Assembly: GCA_029338675.1 (NCBI GenBank) | Contig: JAQYAV010000045.1 | Location: 1-53,029, forward strand | Direction: 5' to 3' | From: Lachnospiraceae bacterium | Lineage (GTDB): Bacteria > Bacillota > Clostridia > Lachnospirales > Lachnospiraceae | DNA: 53,029 nt | Shown here: piece after piece, positions 16,350 through 25,821 of the stretch | Position numbering within the stretch: the first letter of the stretch is position 1 | Layout of the letters: every line of letters starts with the position of its first letter | The notes under the pieces: model-generated | The model's input: the letters and a program-made list of their open reading frames with translations, nothing else | What the model was told of the DNA's origin: nothing | The model's database searches: none | Position numbers and translations under genes: made by a program

Positions 16350-19300
16350 GGCACTAAGATTATCCCCTAACATTTTTACAATCGTAGCTGCTGCCTTATA
16401 TAATGCTTTATTTGATATCTCCTCACTATTAGCTGCTTTTTCATTAATAGTTTTTTCATTAATAGTTTTTTCATTAATATCTTTATCATTAGTACTTTTT
16501 TCACTAGTAGTGTTTTTATTAATTGAGTTTTGATTAACTGTTTTTTTACTTGTAATGATTTTTTGTCCAAAGGATAAATTTGATATATCAAAACCATCAA
16601 TAGTCTTATCAATATTTTGCTCATTAACAAGCCTGCTCAACCAATCATTTCCCTCACTTGTTTCACATACAATATATCCCTCTAAACGATTGCCAACTAA
16701 CTTAATATCAGCTGAAACTCCACCAAATATTTCTTTTATATTGATTTCAACCCTTCCAGCCTCCTCTCCACTTTGAAGCTTTACATTCATTATTCTAACA
16801 CCATTTTCAGTATCAACTGGTATCTGATAGTTATTATGTTTCGTCATATTTTTTAATATGTTCAAGCCTGCGCACACCATTTTAATATCTCTAATATCAA
16901 ACGAATCTGCACTGTTGCCTTCTTCTGCTAAACCGTACATTCCATTTGTAATCATTTCATTTAGGTTGTCAAATAGGCGTCCTAAATCATCAGAATTAAT
17001 CTTTTCTTCAGCCATATCCATAAATGTATTAGCTATACCTTCTAATTCAAGCATTGCTTCTGGATTAATATCGATTTTCTTACCTGACATTGAAAGGGAC
17101 ATATTCTCTGTTTCTTCATCAAGGATTTCATCCTTAACAAGCTTATTTACATGCATATGCTCAACTAACTTAGATATTAATGGATGAATTCCTTCTGTAG
17201 TATTAAACATCTTGTCTAACACATTATAATTAAGTATAGACTCTTCGATATTATTTTCTTTAATTACCTGCTCTAACTCCTCATTTATCTTAGAAAATGC
17301 ACTTTCAATCTGATCGTCAATACGTGGCTTCTTAATTTCAACATCTGTAAGCGCCCCAAACTCATCATCGACCGAAATATCTATTCCAGCTGCTCTTCTG
17401 CTTCGCATTGCTCCAAGCAAATTTCTTACTGTAAGACGCTCTTCATTTGCGAATAGCCAACCTGCTTCTCTATCTCCTGATTTAGCTAATTTATTCATCA
17501 TTCTAAAGATTCCAATATAGCTTTCTCTTTCCTCTTTAGAAATATCCCCCTGCTTCTCAACACTTCGCAAATATGCCGCAAAATCCTTTGCTTCACTTAC
17601 GCCTTTATTATATTTTCTTTCATTAATATATGCATTCAAGCTACTAATATCCATATCAAGAGGGTTCACGCCATCCTTAATCAGCCCCAAAACCGCTTCT
17701 GGATAAAAGTTATTTATCAAATCATTTACTTGTCTATCATAAGATACTATTTTAGTAATATTTTCTTCTGTAATCTCAAGCTGATTATATCCAAGTATCC
17801 TAGTTGCTCTAACATTTTCCTGGTTAGCCTCAATATTCATTTCGCTAAGAATATCTTCTATATTATTAAATGCCTTATTAATGCTATCTCCCATATCATA
17901 TCTAGGTGCAGTACCAACTGCCTCATAGCTTTTTTCAACAGCTGCAAAGTTTTTGGAAAATGCATTTAGGGAATTAACCGTAAAATCTTCGTCCATAATA
18001 GGCGCTGCTATTACACCTGCATGATTTCTGGCAAGTAGTTCTATCTCCAAAGAGGTAGTTCTATACGCCTCAACATTTTCTTTTGTTCTCTCAACACCAG
18101 CATTATTAAATGCATTCTTAATCTGTTCTTCTTCTATACTTTTTAGATTATTCACAACCTTAGAAAGTTCTCTTGTATCAATATAAAAATCCTTTTTAAC
18201 TAATTTAATAGCTGCCTCAAATGTCATGCTAAGTCTTATTTCTTCCATTTGTCTTTTTGCAGTAACAGCTTTTAAGTCGTCAGCGGATAAGTCCTGTTCC
18301 ATATTATTAGTAAAAGAATATTGTTTAATTTCATTTTTAATATCCTCTGACAAACTATTCTTCGAAAAATTGCTAACTGCTGCTATAGACAAGGCTTTAT
18401 TATGCTTAGTCAAATAAACAGCTACATTCGAATCTATATGCTTTACTTCCTCATATATCTTTTTTGCTTTTTCTTCTATATTATTATTGATGGAATTAAG
18501 TTCTAACAAATCTATAGCTTCAAGTCCTTTGTCAACAGCGTTAAATAACTTCATGTACTTATCTATATTTTCAGTGGTAACAGGAATGGTATTTGCCACA
18601 AAATCCTTTGCTATCCCTATAGTTTTCTCATTAACCTGGTATCCTGCCTGCTCAATTATATTGTTTATCTGACTAGACATTTTTTCATACAAAGCTTGAT
18701 TATCTATTGCCTCATTTATTACACCACCGTTGTAGTGGGCTTTATATATTCCATCCTTTGATATAGGATAATTATTTTTTATCACCTGCAAAATATCTGA
18801 CTTTGAAATTATTACTTTATTTTCTTTATTATCTTTATTTTCTTCATTATCTGATTTTGATATTACTATTTTATTTCCCTCGTTATCAGCTTTCGCTGCT
18901 ATAACATCCGAAACATCAATGCTTTCTATTGCTACATTATTCCCAGCCGAAACACCATTTCCACTTACAACAAGCTTAGAAATATCCTCCTCATCTACGC
19001 TTATCTTTGCCATAAGCTTAGCCAATTCATCTCTATGTGCATTTCCTCTCATAGTATTAATTTGACCTAAAAGGTCCTTTAAGTTTGCACTTTCAATATC
19101 GATTCCCATCATTTTTAGCTTGCTTATTTCTTCTGTGGAAAGATTTCTTAAAAGTTCTTTTTCTGCTTCTTTTTGTTCCTTTTCTTTGCTTACGTCGTCT
19201 TTTCCTTCTTCTTTTGCTTTGGCATTTTTTTCTTTAATGTATTCTTCGAAATTATCGATAACTACCTTCTCTTTTCGATTTTCTTTGTTATATGTTACCT

Positions 19301-19427
19301 CGTTAGTTACTTCATTTTCATTATTAGACGACAAAACGCCAAGACTCTTGCTTTCGTCACCGACGATCGACATAGCCTTGGCATCTATATTAATTCTATT
19401 ATTTATATTATCAATAATCTGTCCCAT
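16347..19427 (-). CDS. Large FliK-like protein of the flagellar group (DUF6240-type)
   Basis: A 1026-residue protein of unknown function. It is hydrophilic, has no signal peptide or membrane helix, and is rich in Asn, Lys, Glu and Ile, with long predicted helices and coiled-coil-like stretches over residues about 50-840. The segment near residues 875-945 (IPVDTENGVRIMNVKL, then AGRVEINIKE, then SADIKLVGNRLEGYIV, then LSRL) has the beta-rich pattern of the C-terminal domain of hook-length control protein FliK. The end carries a five-residue repeat (INEKT, at least three copies). Lachnospiraceae proteins of this kind are, as I recall, filed under DUF6240. It lies between the M23 peptidase and flagellin, behind its own sigma-28-like promoter, so a secreted or flagellar-assembly role is likely. 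A true FliK is usually 350-650 residues, so it is oversize. The start follows a GAGG site. Confidence 0.7.
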   Translation of the reverse strand: MGQIIDNINNRINIDAKAMSIVGDESKSLGVLSSNNENEVTNEVTYNKENRKEKVVIDNFEEYIKEKNAKAKEEGKDDVSKEKEQKEAEKELLRNLSTEEISKLKMMGIDIESANLKDLLGQINTMRGNAHRDELAKLMAKISVDEEDISKLVVSGNGVSAGNNVAIESIDVSDVIAAKADNEGNKIVISKSDNEENKDNKENKVIISKSDILQVIKNNYPISKDGIYKAHYNGGVINEAIDNQALYEKMSSQINNIIEQAGYQVNEKTIGIAKDFVANTIPVTTENIDKYMKLFNAVDKGLEAIDLLELNSINNNIEEKAKKIYEEVKHIDSNVAVYLTKHNKALSIAAVSNFSKNSLSEDIKNEIKQYSFTNNMEQDLSADDLKAVTAKRQMEEIRLSMTFEAAIKLVKKDFYIDTRELSKVVNNLKSIEEEQIKNAFNNAGVERTKENVEAYRTTSLEIELLARNHAGVIAAPIMDEDFTVNSLNAFSKNFAAVEKSYEAVGTAPRYDMGDSINKAFNNIEDILSEMNIEANQENVRATRILGYNQLEITEENITKIVSYDRQVNDLINNFYPEAVLGLIKDGVNPLDMDISSLNAYINERKYNKGVSEAKDFAAYLRSVEKQGDISKEERESYIGIFRMMNKLAKSGDREAGWLFANEERLTVRNLLGAMRSRRAAGIDISVDDEFGALTDVEIKKPRIDDQIESAFSKINEELEQVIKENNIEESILNYNVLDKMFNTTEGIHPLISKLVEHMHVNKLVKDEILDEETENMSLSMSGKKIDINPEAMLELEGIANTFMDMAEEKINSDDLGRLFDNLNEMITNGMYGLAEEGNSADSFDIRDIKMVCAGLNILKNMTKHNNYQIPVDTENGVRIMNVKLQSGEEAGRVEINIKEIFGGVSADIKLVGNRLEGYIVCETSEGNDWLSRLVNEQNIDKTIDGFDISNLSFGQKIITSKKTVNQNSINKNTTSEKSTNDKDINEKTINEKTINEKAANSEEISNKALYKAAATIVKMLGDNLSA
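16434..16486 (-). repeat. 15-bp tandem repeat coding INEKT
   Basis: About three near-identical copies of a 15-base unit (AT-rich, in frame) in the C-terminal part of the FliK-like gene, giving INEKTINEKTINEKA. Because the unit is a multiple of three, copy number can vary without frameshift. Confidence 0.7.
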
Positions 19428-19494
19428 ATCATTTTCCTCTTAATGTATTAAATAATGTTTTACCAAAACAACTACTAATTTCACTTCTATATGA

Positions 19495-19523
19495 TATATC
19501 GGACACATATATATTTTACTTAA
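19495..19523 (-). promoter_or_regulatory. Second sigma-28-like promoter, before the FliK-like gene
   Basis: TTAA (19520-19523) then, 17 bases later, CCGATATA (19495-19502) on the minus strand. Spacing equals that of the flagellin promoter. TTAA again includes the TAA stop codon of the gene in front (the M23 peptidase). The match is weaker than the flagellin promoter. Confidence 0.5.
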
Positions 19524-20383
19524 TCAATATTTACAAATTCTTGTGGGTCAAGAGGATCGCCATTAGCTCTGATTTCGAAATGTACATGTGGACCAGTACT
19601 ATTTCCAGTATTTCCAGAAAATCCAATTATCTCTCCTTGTTCAACATATTGACCAACGTAAACGCAAGTTTCACTCATGTGACCATACCTTGTATAATAC
19701 CCATTTCCATGATCAATATAAACGCTTATTCCATAACCTCCATTCCATCCCTCTTGTATAACTGTTCCAGCTGAAGAAGCCATAATACTTGTCCCCTCAC
19801 TAACAGCAAGGTCAACCCCATTATGGTTAGTTCCCCACCTTGGACCAAAGGGCGACGTAAAAACATAACCTTCTACCGGAATAATAAACTGTTCTTGTTT
19901 TTTAGTACCAATATGTACAACCATTGGTACCGCCTCTTCTACTATTTCAGTTTCAATAGGTACACTTTCAATTTCTTCGTCATTTAAATAACTAGCCAAA
20001 ACTGTTACTTCTTTTATTCCCTCTTTCGCATCCTGAACTGTTTCCACATTTCCTTCTAGCATTTCTTCGTCATAAACATATTCACATGGAACACAATACT
20101 TTTCTGTTTTTGTGTAAGATTTAATTGCCCTTTCACTTTCCTTCTTTTTAGATGCATTTACAGGTTTAATGTTCTGATTAATTTCCTGAATCCCTATCTT
20201 ACCAGGCAAAATGTTTTCATCTATACGTTCAACACCTTTGTTGTAGGCTGCCATAACAGGGATGTCCTGCATATCTGCAATTTCCAATCTATACTGTTCA
20301 TATTTTGCTGATACCGCTACTGTAAAAACAAAACAAGAACCAAGTAACCATCTTTTGTAGGAGTGTCTTAAATATTTTCTCAC
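19520..20383 (-). CDS. Secreted M23 (LytM-type) peptidoglycan endopeptidase
   Basis: Zinc endopeptidase expected to cleave peptide cross-links in the wall. The 287 residues have an N-terminal membrane anchor or signal (WLLGSCFVFTVAVSA, residues about 13-27), an extended linker rich in Glu, and an M23 domain from about residue 170 to the end. Zinc ligands are intact: NHNGVDLA (His and Asp) and GPHVHFEI. The start is GTG, preceded by AAAGGAG 8 bases upstream; an ATG inside the leader is out of frame. Position next to flagellar genes suggests it may open the wall for flagellum assembly, but this is inference; a general morphogenesis role is equally possible. Confidence 0.9.
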   Translation of the reverse strand: MRKYLRHSYKRWLLGSCFVFTVAVSAKYEQYRLEIADMQDIPVMAAYNKGVERIDENILPGKIGIQEINQNIKPVNASKKKESERAIKSYTKTEKYCVPCEYVYDEEMLEGNVETVQDAKEGIKEVTVLASYLNDEEIESVPIETEIVEEAVPMVVHIGTKKQEQFIIPVEGYVFTSPFGPRWGTNHNGVDLAVSEGTSIMASSAGTVIQEGWNGGYGISVYIDHGNGYYTRYGHMSETCVYVGQYVEQGEIIGFSGNTGNSTGPHVHFEIRANGDPLDPQEFVNID

Positions 20384-20581
20384 TTAATCATCTCCTTTAA
20401 TATTTCCCATATAGTACAGGAATGTTTCTGTAACATTTTTGTAACAATTTAATTTTATAGATAATTTAATCATTTTGTAACCTATAACAAGCACAAATAA
20501 AGTGACTAATATTCCTATAAAATAATGCTAATTTGATGATTAATTAGTATTTTCTCCATATTCCGTAATAATATACATTTA

Positions 20582-20610
20582 TTGAAATCACATATAAGAT
20601 ATGCTAGAAT
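20582..20610 (+). promoter_or_regulatory. Sigma-A promoter of the 113-residue gene
   Basis: TTGAAA and TAGAAT with exactly 17 bases between, about 40 bases upstream of the 20649 start. Confidence 0.65.
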
Positions 20611-20648
20611 TATATAGTACATAAAACAAATGATAGGAGGAACGACAT

Positions 20649-20990
20649 ATGGCTAAAGTTTTAATAGACATTGAAGATATACCTGCACAGCTTTATAATA
20701 AGGTCAAACAAAATCTCAAATTCAAAACTGGTAATTTCATATGGCAGGTTAAATTTAATATTCCTCTTGATCCAAAAACTGTTACTAAGGAAACTATGTA
20801 TGTTGTTAACTCTCAAGGTCAAAAGCTTAACACTTACATTAAATATGATATGGAAAAAGAAACTATTAATATAGAACCACTAGAACCCTATTCAACTAAT
20901 GAATACTATCATCTTATGATTACCAAGGCAGTTAAATCCAGAGGAGGGCAATCCTTAAAGGAGCCTATTTCCATCAAATTCAAATTATAG
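20649..20990 (+). CDS. Small Ig-like (SbsA/Big_5 type) domain protein, function unknown
   Basis: A 113-residue protein with no signal peptide or membrane helix. Its pattern (FIWQVKFNIPLDPKTVTKETMYVVNSQGQKL ... INIEPLEPYSTNEYYHLMITKAVKSRGGQSLKEPISIKF) matches the bacterial Ig-like SbsA/Big_5 domain, normally found as repeats in surface proteins. Here it is a single domain, apparently cytoplasmic. The start has an excellent AGGAGG site 7 bases upstream and a consensus promoter, and a terminator follows, so it is a monocistronic gene. The function is not evident. Confidence 0.75.
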   Translation: MAKVLIDIEDIPAQLYNKVKQNLKFKTGNFIWQVKFNIPLDPKTVTKETMYVVNSQGQKLNTYIKYDMEKETINIEPLEPYSTNEYYHLMITKAVKSRGGQSLKEPISIKFKL

Positions 20991-21083
20991 ATTTATTAAA
21001 ATATTTTTGATCAGTATTCTAATATTATTAATTTTAGATATTTTATTGAACAATATTCATTATCCATATTTAATCATACAAAA

Positions 21084-21120
21084 AAGAGCGCTTCCACTTT
21101 GAAAGCGCCCTTTTTCTTTT
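21084..21120 (+). terminator. Terminator after the 113-residue gene
   Basis: GAGCGCTT pairs with AAAGCGCCC around CCACTTTG, then CCTTTTTCTTTT. Flanking A-runs on the other side would allow bidirectional use. Confidence 0.8.
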
Positions 21121-21630
21121 GTTGCTATATAAAAAGCAATCGGTATAGGATTTGTATCTTATCATTTTCTTTACAAAAGTAGCTTTATTAATTTATTGTA
21201 TAATAATTCCGACTGCATATTATATTTTTTTGCATATATAGTATTCCTAATTCTAGTCATTTTATTAATCTAACTTTATTATTTTCACACTGTATTATAC
21301 TTAAGTATTATTTATTGTTTTCATATCGTATTACATTAAGATGTTCTTTATTGTTTTCATACTGTATTATACTCAAGTATTCTTTATTCGTTCCAAATAC
21401 CTTAACTATTTTGTGAATTACTAGACCATTAAATAGCTAAGAATTTCCATTACATACTCTAAAATGACTTATAAAACATATCTTTTATAATTTTTTTGTC
21501 TTTTTTTGTGCAATTTTCTCATAATTATAATATAATACACTTAACTATATTGTATACTCTTATATAGACATTTAAATCCTATTATGTTAGTATTTACCAT
21601 AAATTTATTTTTAACAGACCTTAAAGGTCG
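21121..21630. other. 510-base AT-rich intergenic region
   Basis: No coding region is seen. It holds a three-copy 36-bp tandem repeat (21275-21382), a candidate TATAAT at 21531-21536 with only a poor -35, and a 13-base palindrome GACCTTAAAGGTC at 21617-21629 just before the epimerase ribosome-binding site, placed where it could act as an operator or leader hairpin. Confidence 0.5.
21275..21382. repeat. 36-bp tandem repeat, three imperfect copies
   Basis: Units 21275-21310, 21311-21346 and 21347-21382, each starting TTTATT and containing a GTATTATACT-like core. Copies 1 and 3 are nearest; copy 2 differs at several sites. No spacers between units, so not CRISPR. Confidence 0.75.
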
Positions 21631-21651
21631 ATGTATAAGGGAGGAATTATA

Positions 21652-22656
21652 ATGGCATTTTCAGCTAACGTTATTTCCTATAAGGGTAAAGATGTTATAG
21701 AACTTACGGCTGGAAAATACAAAGCAATAATAGCACCTTTTTTAGGAAGCAATGTTTTAAGATTACAGGATACAGAGAACGAATTAGAGATACTTAGATA
21801 TGATGAGAATTTATCAATCGAGGAATTGAAAGCCTCTCCAGAGGTATATGGTATGCCTACTTTATATCTGCCAAATAGACTTTCAAAAGGTCGTCTTAAG
21901 ACAAGCGACGCATTATATCAGTTTCCAATAAACGATCCATTAGGCAACCACATCCATGGATTTTTACACAAAAGAGAACACAGTATAGTAAGCGCTACAG
22001 TAGTTAATGAGACTGCAATAGCAAAAACTGAATATATATATGATGAAAATGATGAGTTTTTCGAGACTTATCCAGTAAGCTTCAAAGCAGAATTTACATT
22101 TACACTTTCATTAAAGGATGGCTTAGGATATAAGTTTACAATGACTAATACTTCTGAAAAGATGCTTCCTTTTGGTGTATGTAACCACACTGTAATCAAC
22201 GCACCATTTACTAAGGATGGTGATGGTCTTGACTCAAGAATTTATCTCCCTGTTGGAGAGAAGTGGGAATTAGACAGTGCATTTATACCTACTTGTGATT
22301 TCTTACCAATGACTAATCACGAAAGACAATATTTAACAGGATGTCAGCTTCCTGTATTACATGATATTAATAACGATGTTTTCTTTGCTGAATATGGTTC
22401 CTTTAATAACAAACCATTTTATGGAACAATTATCTCTGACGAAGCAACAAAAATTCAGATTTGCTATGAGATATGCGAAGATTACAAATATTGGATAATC
22501 TGGAACAACAGTGGTGACAAAGGTTATTTCTGTCCAGAACCATCTACATGGATTATTGACGCTCCAAACCTTAACATCCCGCCAAATGAGACAGGTTATT
22601 TAGAGCTTGCTCCAGGTGAGTCAAAAACTATTTCTAGTAAATTATATGTAGTTTAA
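21652..22656 (+). CDS. Aldose 1-epimerase family protein
   Basis: Probable mutarotase interconverting alpha and beta anomers of an aldose. The 334 residues are read as an all-beta galactose-mutarotase-like fold, with NHIHGFLHKREH near residue 103, a His in GVCNHTVINAPF near residue 180, and ICEDYKYWIIWN followed by CPEPSTWIIDAPN, where the conserved Glu of the family occurs. The start MAFSANV is chosen over an in-frame ATG seven codons upstream because GGGAGG lies 7 bases before it. It precedes cellobiose phosphorylase, which releases glucose and glucose-1-phosphate, so anomer conversion of cellodextrin products is a sensible role. It has its own terminator. Confidence 0.85.
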   Translation: MAFSANVISYKGKDVIELTAGKYKAIIAPFLGSNVLRLQDTENELEILRYDENLSIEELKASPEVYGMPTLYLPNRLSKGRLKTSDALYQFPINDPLGNHIHGFLHKREHSIVSATVVNETAIAKTEYIYDENDEFFETYPVSFKAEFTFTLSLKDGLGYKFTMTNTSEKMLPFGVCNHTVINAPFTKDGDGLDSRIYLPVGEKWELDSAFIPTCDFLPMTNHERQYLTGCQLPVLHDINNDVFFAEYGSFNNKPFYGTIISDEATKIQICYEICEDYKYWIIWNNSGDKGYFCPEPSTWIIDAPNLNIPPNETGYLELAPGESKTISSKLYVV

Positions 22657-22729
22657 CCACTTGTCATTTATTGCTATTTGAATAGCACTTTTTGACTATT
22701 ATTAACAATTTCATTGTTCATTATGACTA

Positions 22730-22768
22730 GACGGACACTCAATTTTTATTGAGTTTCCGTCATTTTTG
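22730..22768 (+). terminator. Terminator between the epimerase and cellobiose phosphorylase
   Basis: GACGGA-ACTCAA pairs with TTGAGT-TTCCGTC around TTTTTA, followed by ATTTTTG. The right arm also carries the -35 of the next promoter. Confidence 0.8.
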
Positions 22769-22777
22769 TTATATAAT
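22749..22777 (+). promoter_or_regulatory. Sigma-A promoter of cellobiose phosphorylase, overlapping the terminator
   Basis: TTGAGT (22749-22754) and TATAAT (22772-22777) with 17 bases between. The -35 lies inside the terminator hairpin of the preceding gene. The predicted leader is about 25 bases and includes a 7-codon ATG-to-TGA reading frame overlapping the gene start. Confidence 0.65.
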
Positions 22778-22809
22778 GGGGGCACAACTATGAAAGGAAG
22801 GAATTGTAA

Positions 22810-25287
22810 ATGAAATTTGGATTTTTCGATGACGCCAATAAAGAATATGTCATCACTTCCCCAAGAACTCCTTATCCATGGATTAACTATCTTGGAACTC
22901 AGGATTTCTTTTCTTTGATTTCTAACACAGCTGGAGGATATCATTTCTACAAAGATGCCAGACTTAGAAGAATAACTCGTTATCGTTATAACAATGTTCC
23001 AATTGATATGGGGGGACGTTACTTCTATATTAATGATAACGGTACAATATGGAATCCAGGATGGTCTCCTGTAAAAACAGAGCTTGACTCTTACGAGTGC
23101 CGTCATGGTATGGGTTACACAAAAATCACAGGTAAGAAAAATGATTTAAAGGCAGAGGTTACTTTCTTTGTTCCTCAGAATTACACTGGTGAAGTTCAGC
23201 AGGTAGTTCTCACTAACGAAGGATCAGCTGCTAAATCATTTAAGCTATTTTCATTTATCGAGTGGTGCTTATGGGATGCACAGGACGACTGCACAAACTT
23301 CCAGAGAAACTTCTCTACTGGTCGTGTTGAAGTAGTTGGTTCTACAATTTATCACAAAACAGAATACAGAGATAGACGTAATCATTTTGCATTCTATACT
23401 GTAAATGATTCTATCGATGGTTTCGATACAGATAGAGATTCTTTCATCGGTCTTTACAACGGTTTCCATGAGCCTCAGGTTGTTACTGAGAATCAGTCAA
23501 GAAATTCTGTTGCTGATGGATGGTCTCCTATTGCTTCTCACTGCAAGGAAATCACTCTTGCTCCAGGTGAAACTAAGACTTTAGTATTCGTTCTTGGATA
23601 CGTTGAAATGCCAGTTGACAAGAAGTTCGAGGCAGATGGAAAGACAATCAACAAAGAGAAAGCTCTTGCTATGATTGAGCAGTATAATACTCCTGAAAAG
23701 GTTGCTGCTGGTCTTGCAGAGCTTAAGGCTACATGGGATTCTCTTCTTGGAATACTTAATGTTGATACTCCTGATGATAAGGTTAACCGTATGGTTAATA
23801 TCTGGAATCAGTATCAGTGTATGGTTACATTCAACCTTTCACGTTCTGCTTCATATTTTGAATCAGGTATTGGACGTGGTATGGGATTTAGAGATTCTAA
23901 TCAGGATATTCTTGGTTTTGTTCATCAGATTCCTGATCGTGCTAGAGAAAGAATTATTGATATAGCTTCAACTCAGTTCCCAGATGGTGGATGTTACCAT
24001 CAGTACCAGCCACTTACTAAAAAGGGTAATGCTGATATCGGTGGTGATTTTTCAGATGATCCATTATGGCTCATCCTTTCAGTTTCTGCATATATCAAGG
24101 AAACTGGTGATTGGGGAATTCTTGATGAGATGGTTCCTTACGATAATGATATGTCAATAGCTCAGCCTATGCTTGAACACTTAAAGGTATCATTCTACCA
24201 CATTGTTAATAACCTTGGACCTCATGGTCTTCCACTTGCAATGCGTGCTGACTGGAACGATTGTATTAACCTTTCGTGCTTCTCTGATACACCAGGAGAA
24301 AGCTTCCAGACATACACTAATCCTAAGTTTGCTGCTGAAGGCGGCTATTCAAAGGTTGCTGAGTCTGTATTTGTTGCAGCACTCTTTACTTATGCTGGAC
24401 CAAATTATGTTTCTATTCTTAATCATCTTGGAAAAACTGATGAAGCAAAGGCTGCTCAGACTGAGATTGATAAAATGAAAGCTAATATGATGGAATCTGC
24501 ATGGGATGGAGACTGGTTCCTTCGTGCATATGATGCAAATGGTGAGAAGATGGGATCAAAGGAATGCGAAGAAGGTCAAATTTTCATTGAGCCACAGGGA
24601 TTTGCAATTATGTCTGACATCGATAAAGAGGCTACCAAGAAAACTCTTGCTGCTATTGATGAAAGACTTAACACAAAACATGGTCTTGTTCTTAACAACC
24701 CTGCATTCACAAAATATTATCCACAATACGGAGAAATATCAACTTATCCAGGTGGTTATAAAGAGAATGCTGGTATCTTTACACATAACAATGCATGGAT
24801 TATCTGTGCTGCAGCTTACGCTGGTGAAGGTGATCAGGCATTTAAATATTATTCAGAAATTGCTCCTGCATTTACTGAGGAAACATCAGATATTCACAAA
24901 ACTGAGCCATATGTATATGGACAGATGATTGGTGGAAAGGATGCTGGTTCTGATATCGGACAGACTGGAAAGAATTTTGGTCAAGGAAAGAACTCATGGC
25001 TTACTGGTACAGCTGCTTGGAATATGGTAGCTATTTCACAGTATATTTTAGGTGTACAGCCAGACTTTGATGGACTTAAGATTGATCCTTCAATCCCAGC
25101 TGCTTGGGACGGACTCAGTGCTTCTCGTCAGTTCCGCGGAGATACATTTGAAATTAAAGTATCTAATCCAGCTCATGTTTGCAAGGGAATTAAGAGCATG
25201 ACTGTAGATGGCAAGGCTGTTGAAGGTAACGTAATTCCTGTAATAGGAGACGGAAAGTCTCATACTGTTGAAGTTGTAATGGGCTAA
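22810..25287 (+). CDS. Cellobiose phosphorylase (GH94)
   Basis: Phosphorolyses cellobiose to alpha-D-glucose-1-phosphate and glucose in the cytoplasm, saving ATP. At 825 residues it is full length. The N-terminus ([16 protein letters not shown]) and many inner blocks ([47 protein letters not shown]) match what I remember of the Clostridium thermocellum enzyme. The catalytic region ADWND is at residues 480-484, supplying the general-acid aspartate of the family. The C-terminal motifs ([30 protein letters not shown]) are phosphate- and sugar-binding segments of GH94. Cellodextrin or other disaccharide phosphorylases are alternatives within GH94, but the overall similarity favours cellobiose. 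The ribosome-binding site AGGAAGG is strong. Codon use looks more GC-rich and regular than the neighbours, as expected for a highly expressed gene. Confidence 0.95.
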   Translation: MKFGFFDDANKEYVITSPRTPYPWINYLGTQDFFSLISNTAGGYHFYKDARLRRITRYRYNNVPIDMGGRYFYINDNGTIWNPGWSPVKTELDSYECRHGMGYTKITGKKNDLKAEVTFFVPQNYTGEVQQVVLTNEGSAAKSFKLFSFIEWCLWDAQDDCTNFQRNFSTGRVEVVGSTIYHKTEYRDRRNHFAFYTVNDSIDGFDTDRDSFIGLYNGFHEPQVVTENQSRNSVADGWSPIASHCKEITLAPGETKTLVFVLGYVEMPVDKKFEADGKTINKEKALAMIEQYNTPEKVAAGLAELKATWDSLLGILNVDTPDDKVNRMVNIWNQYQCMVTFNLSRSASYFESGIGRGMGFRDSNQDILGFVHQIPDRARERIIDIASTQFPDGGCYHQYQPLTKKGNADIGGDFSDDPLWLILSVSAYIKETGDWGILDEMVPYDNDMSIAQPMLEHLKVSFYHIVNNLGPHGLPLAMRADWNDCINLSCFSDTPGESFQTYTNPKFAAEGGYSKVAESVFVAALFTYAGPNYVSILNHLGKTDEAKAAQTEIDKMKANMMESAWDGDWFLRAYDANGEKMGSKECEEGQIFIEPQGFAIMSDIDKEATKKTLAAIDERLNTKHGLVLNNPAFTKYYPQYGEISTYPGGYKENAGIFTHNNAWIICAAAYAGEGDQAFKYYSEIAPAFTEETSDIHKTEPYVYGQMIGGKDAGSDIGQTGKNFGQGKNSWLTGTAAWNMVAISQYILGVQPDFDGLKIDPSIPAAWDGLSASRQFRGDTFEIKVSNPAHVCKGIKSMTVDGKAVEGNVIPVIGDGKSHTVEVVMG

Positions 25288-25304
25288 TAATTACATAAAC
25301 AAAA

Positions 25305-25338
25305 AAGGTTGGTATCATATGATGCCAACTTTTTTTAT
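25305..25338 (+). terminator. Terminator of cellobiose phosphorylase
   Basis: AAAGGTTGGTATCA pairs with TGATGCCAACTTT around a short loop (one wobble), followed by TTTTT. It can also work in the opposite direction. Confidence 0.85.
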
Positions 25339-25423
25339 TTCAAGAACAAAGAAAATTATTTTTGATTAATTTAATTTGCAATTGTTACTATTCGTTAATT
25401 TAACCTTTTTTATTTGTCTACAA

Positions 25424-25458
25424 AAAAAGATTGAGATATAAAAATCTCAATCTTTTTA
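25424..25458 (-). terminator. Terminator of acpP
   Basis: AAGATTGAGAT pairs with ATCTCAATCTT around ATAAAA, bounded by A-runs on one side and T-runs on the other, so it is bidirectional. It ends acpP on the minus strand. Confidence 0.85.
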
Positions 25459-25473
25459 TCGTAATATTAAATA

Positions 25474-25707
25474 TTACTCCTCGATTCCGTTATCCTTAAG
25501 ATACTTGATTACGTCTTCAACTGTTGCAATTGCAGCTACATCATCTGAAGGAATATCACATCCATACTCTTCCTCGATAGCCATAACAAGCTGATATAAA
25601 TCAAGTGAATCTGCTCCAAGGTCATCCTTGAAAGAAGTTTCTAATTCAACATCTGACTCATCTACATTCAATTCTTCAGCGATAATTTGCTTAAGCTTTT
25701 CTAACAT
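25474..25707 (-). CDS. acpP: Acyl carrier protein
   Basis: Carries growing acyl chains on a 4'-phosphopantetheine arm in fatty-acid synthesis. The 77-residue acidic protein has the DSLDLY motif with the modified serine at Ser34, and the typical four-helix spacing. It stands alone between a plus-strand sugar gene and a signalling gene, with its own promoter and terminator; no fab genes are near, so it may be a second ACP or simply dispersed. The start follows AAAGGAG. Confidence 0.94.
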   Translation of the reverse strand: MLEKLKQIIAEELNVDESDVELETSFKDDLGADSLDLYQLVMAIEEEYGCDIPSDDVAAIATVEDVIKYLKDNGIEE

Positions 25708-25747
25708 TTTTTGTTCTCCTTTTTACATAAGTTCTAATATCTTTTTC

Positions 25748-25776
25748 AATATACAACAACACTATATATATGTCAA
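25748..25776 (-). promoter_or_regulatory. Sigma-A promoter of acpP
   Basis: TTGACA (25771-25776) and TATATT (25748-25753) on the minus strand with 17 bases between. Confidence 0.75.
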
Positions 25777-25821
25777 TAACTGTAGTCTATTATTTTTCAT
25801 ATACAATAATTGCTGTTTATT

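Noticed and set aside
16376-16630. 84-residue Lys/Leu-rich frame within the FliK-like gene
   Set aside because: Generated by the AT-rich repeat in another frame of the real gene; low-complexity only.
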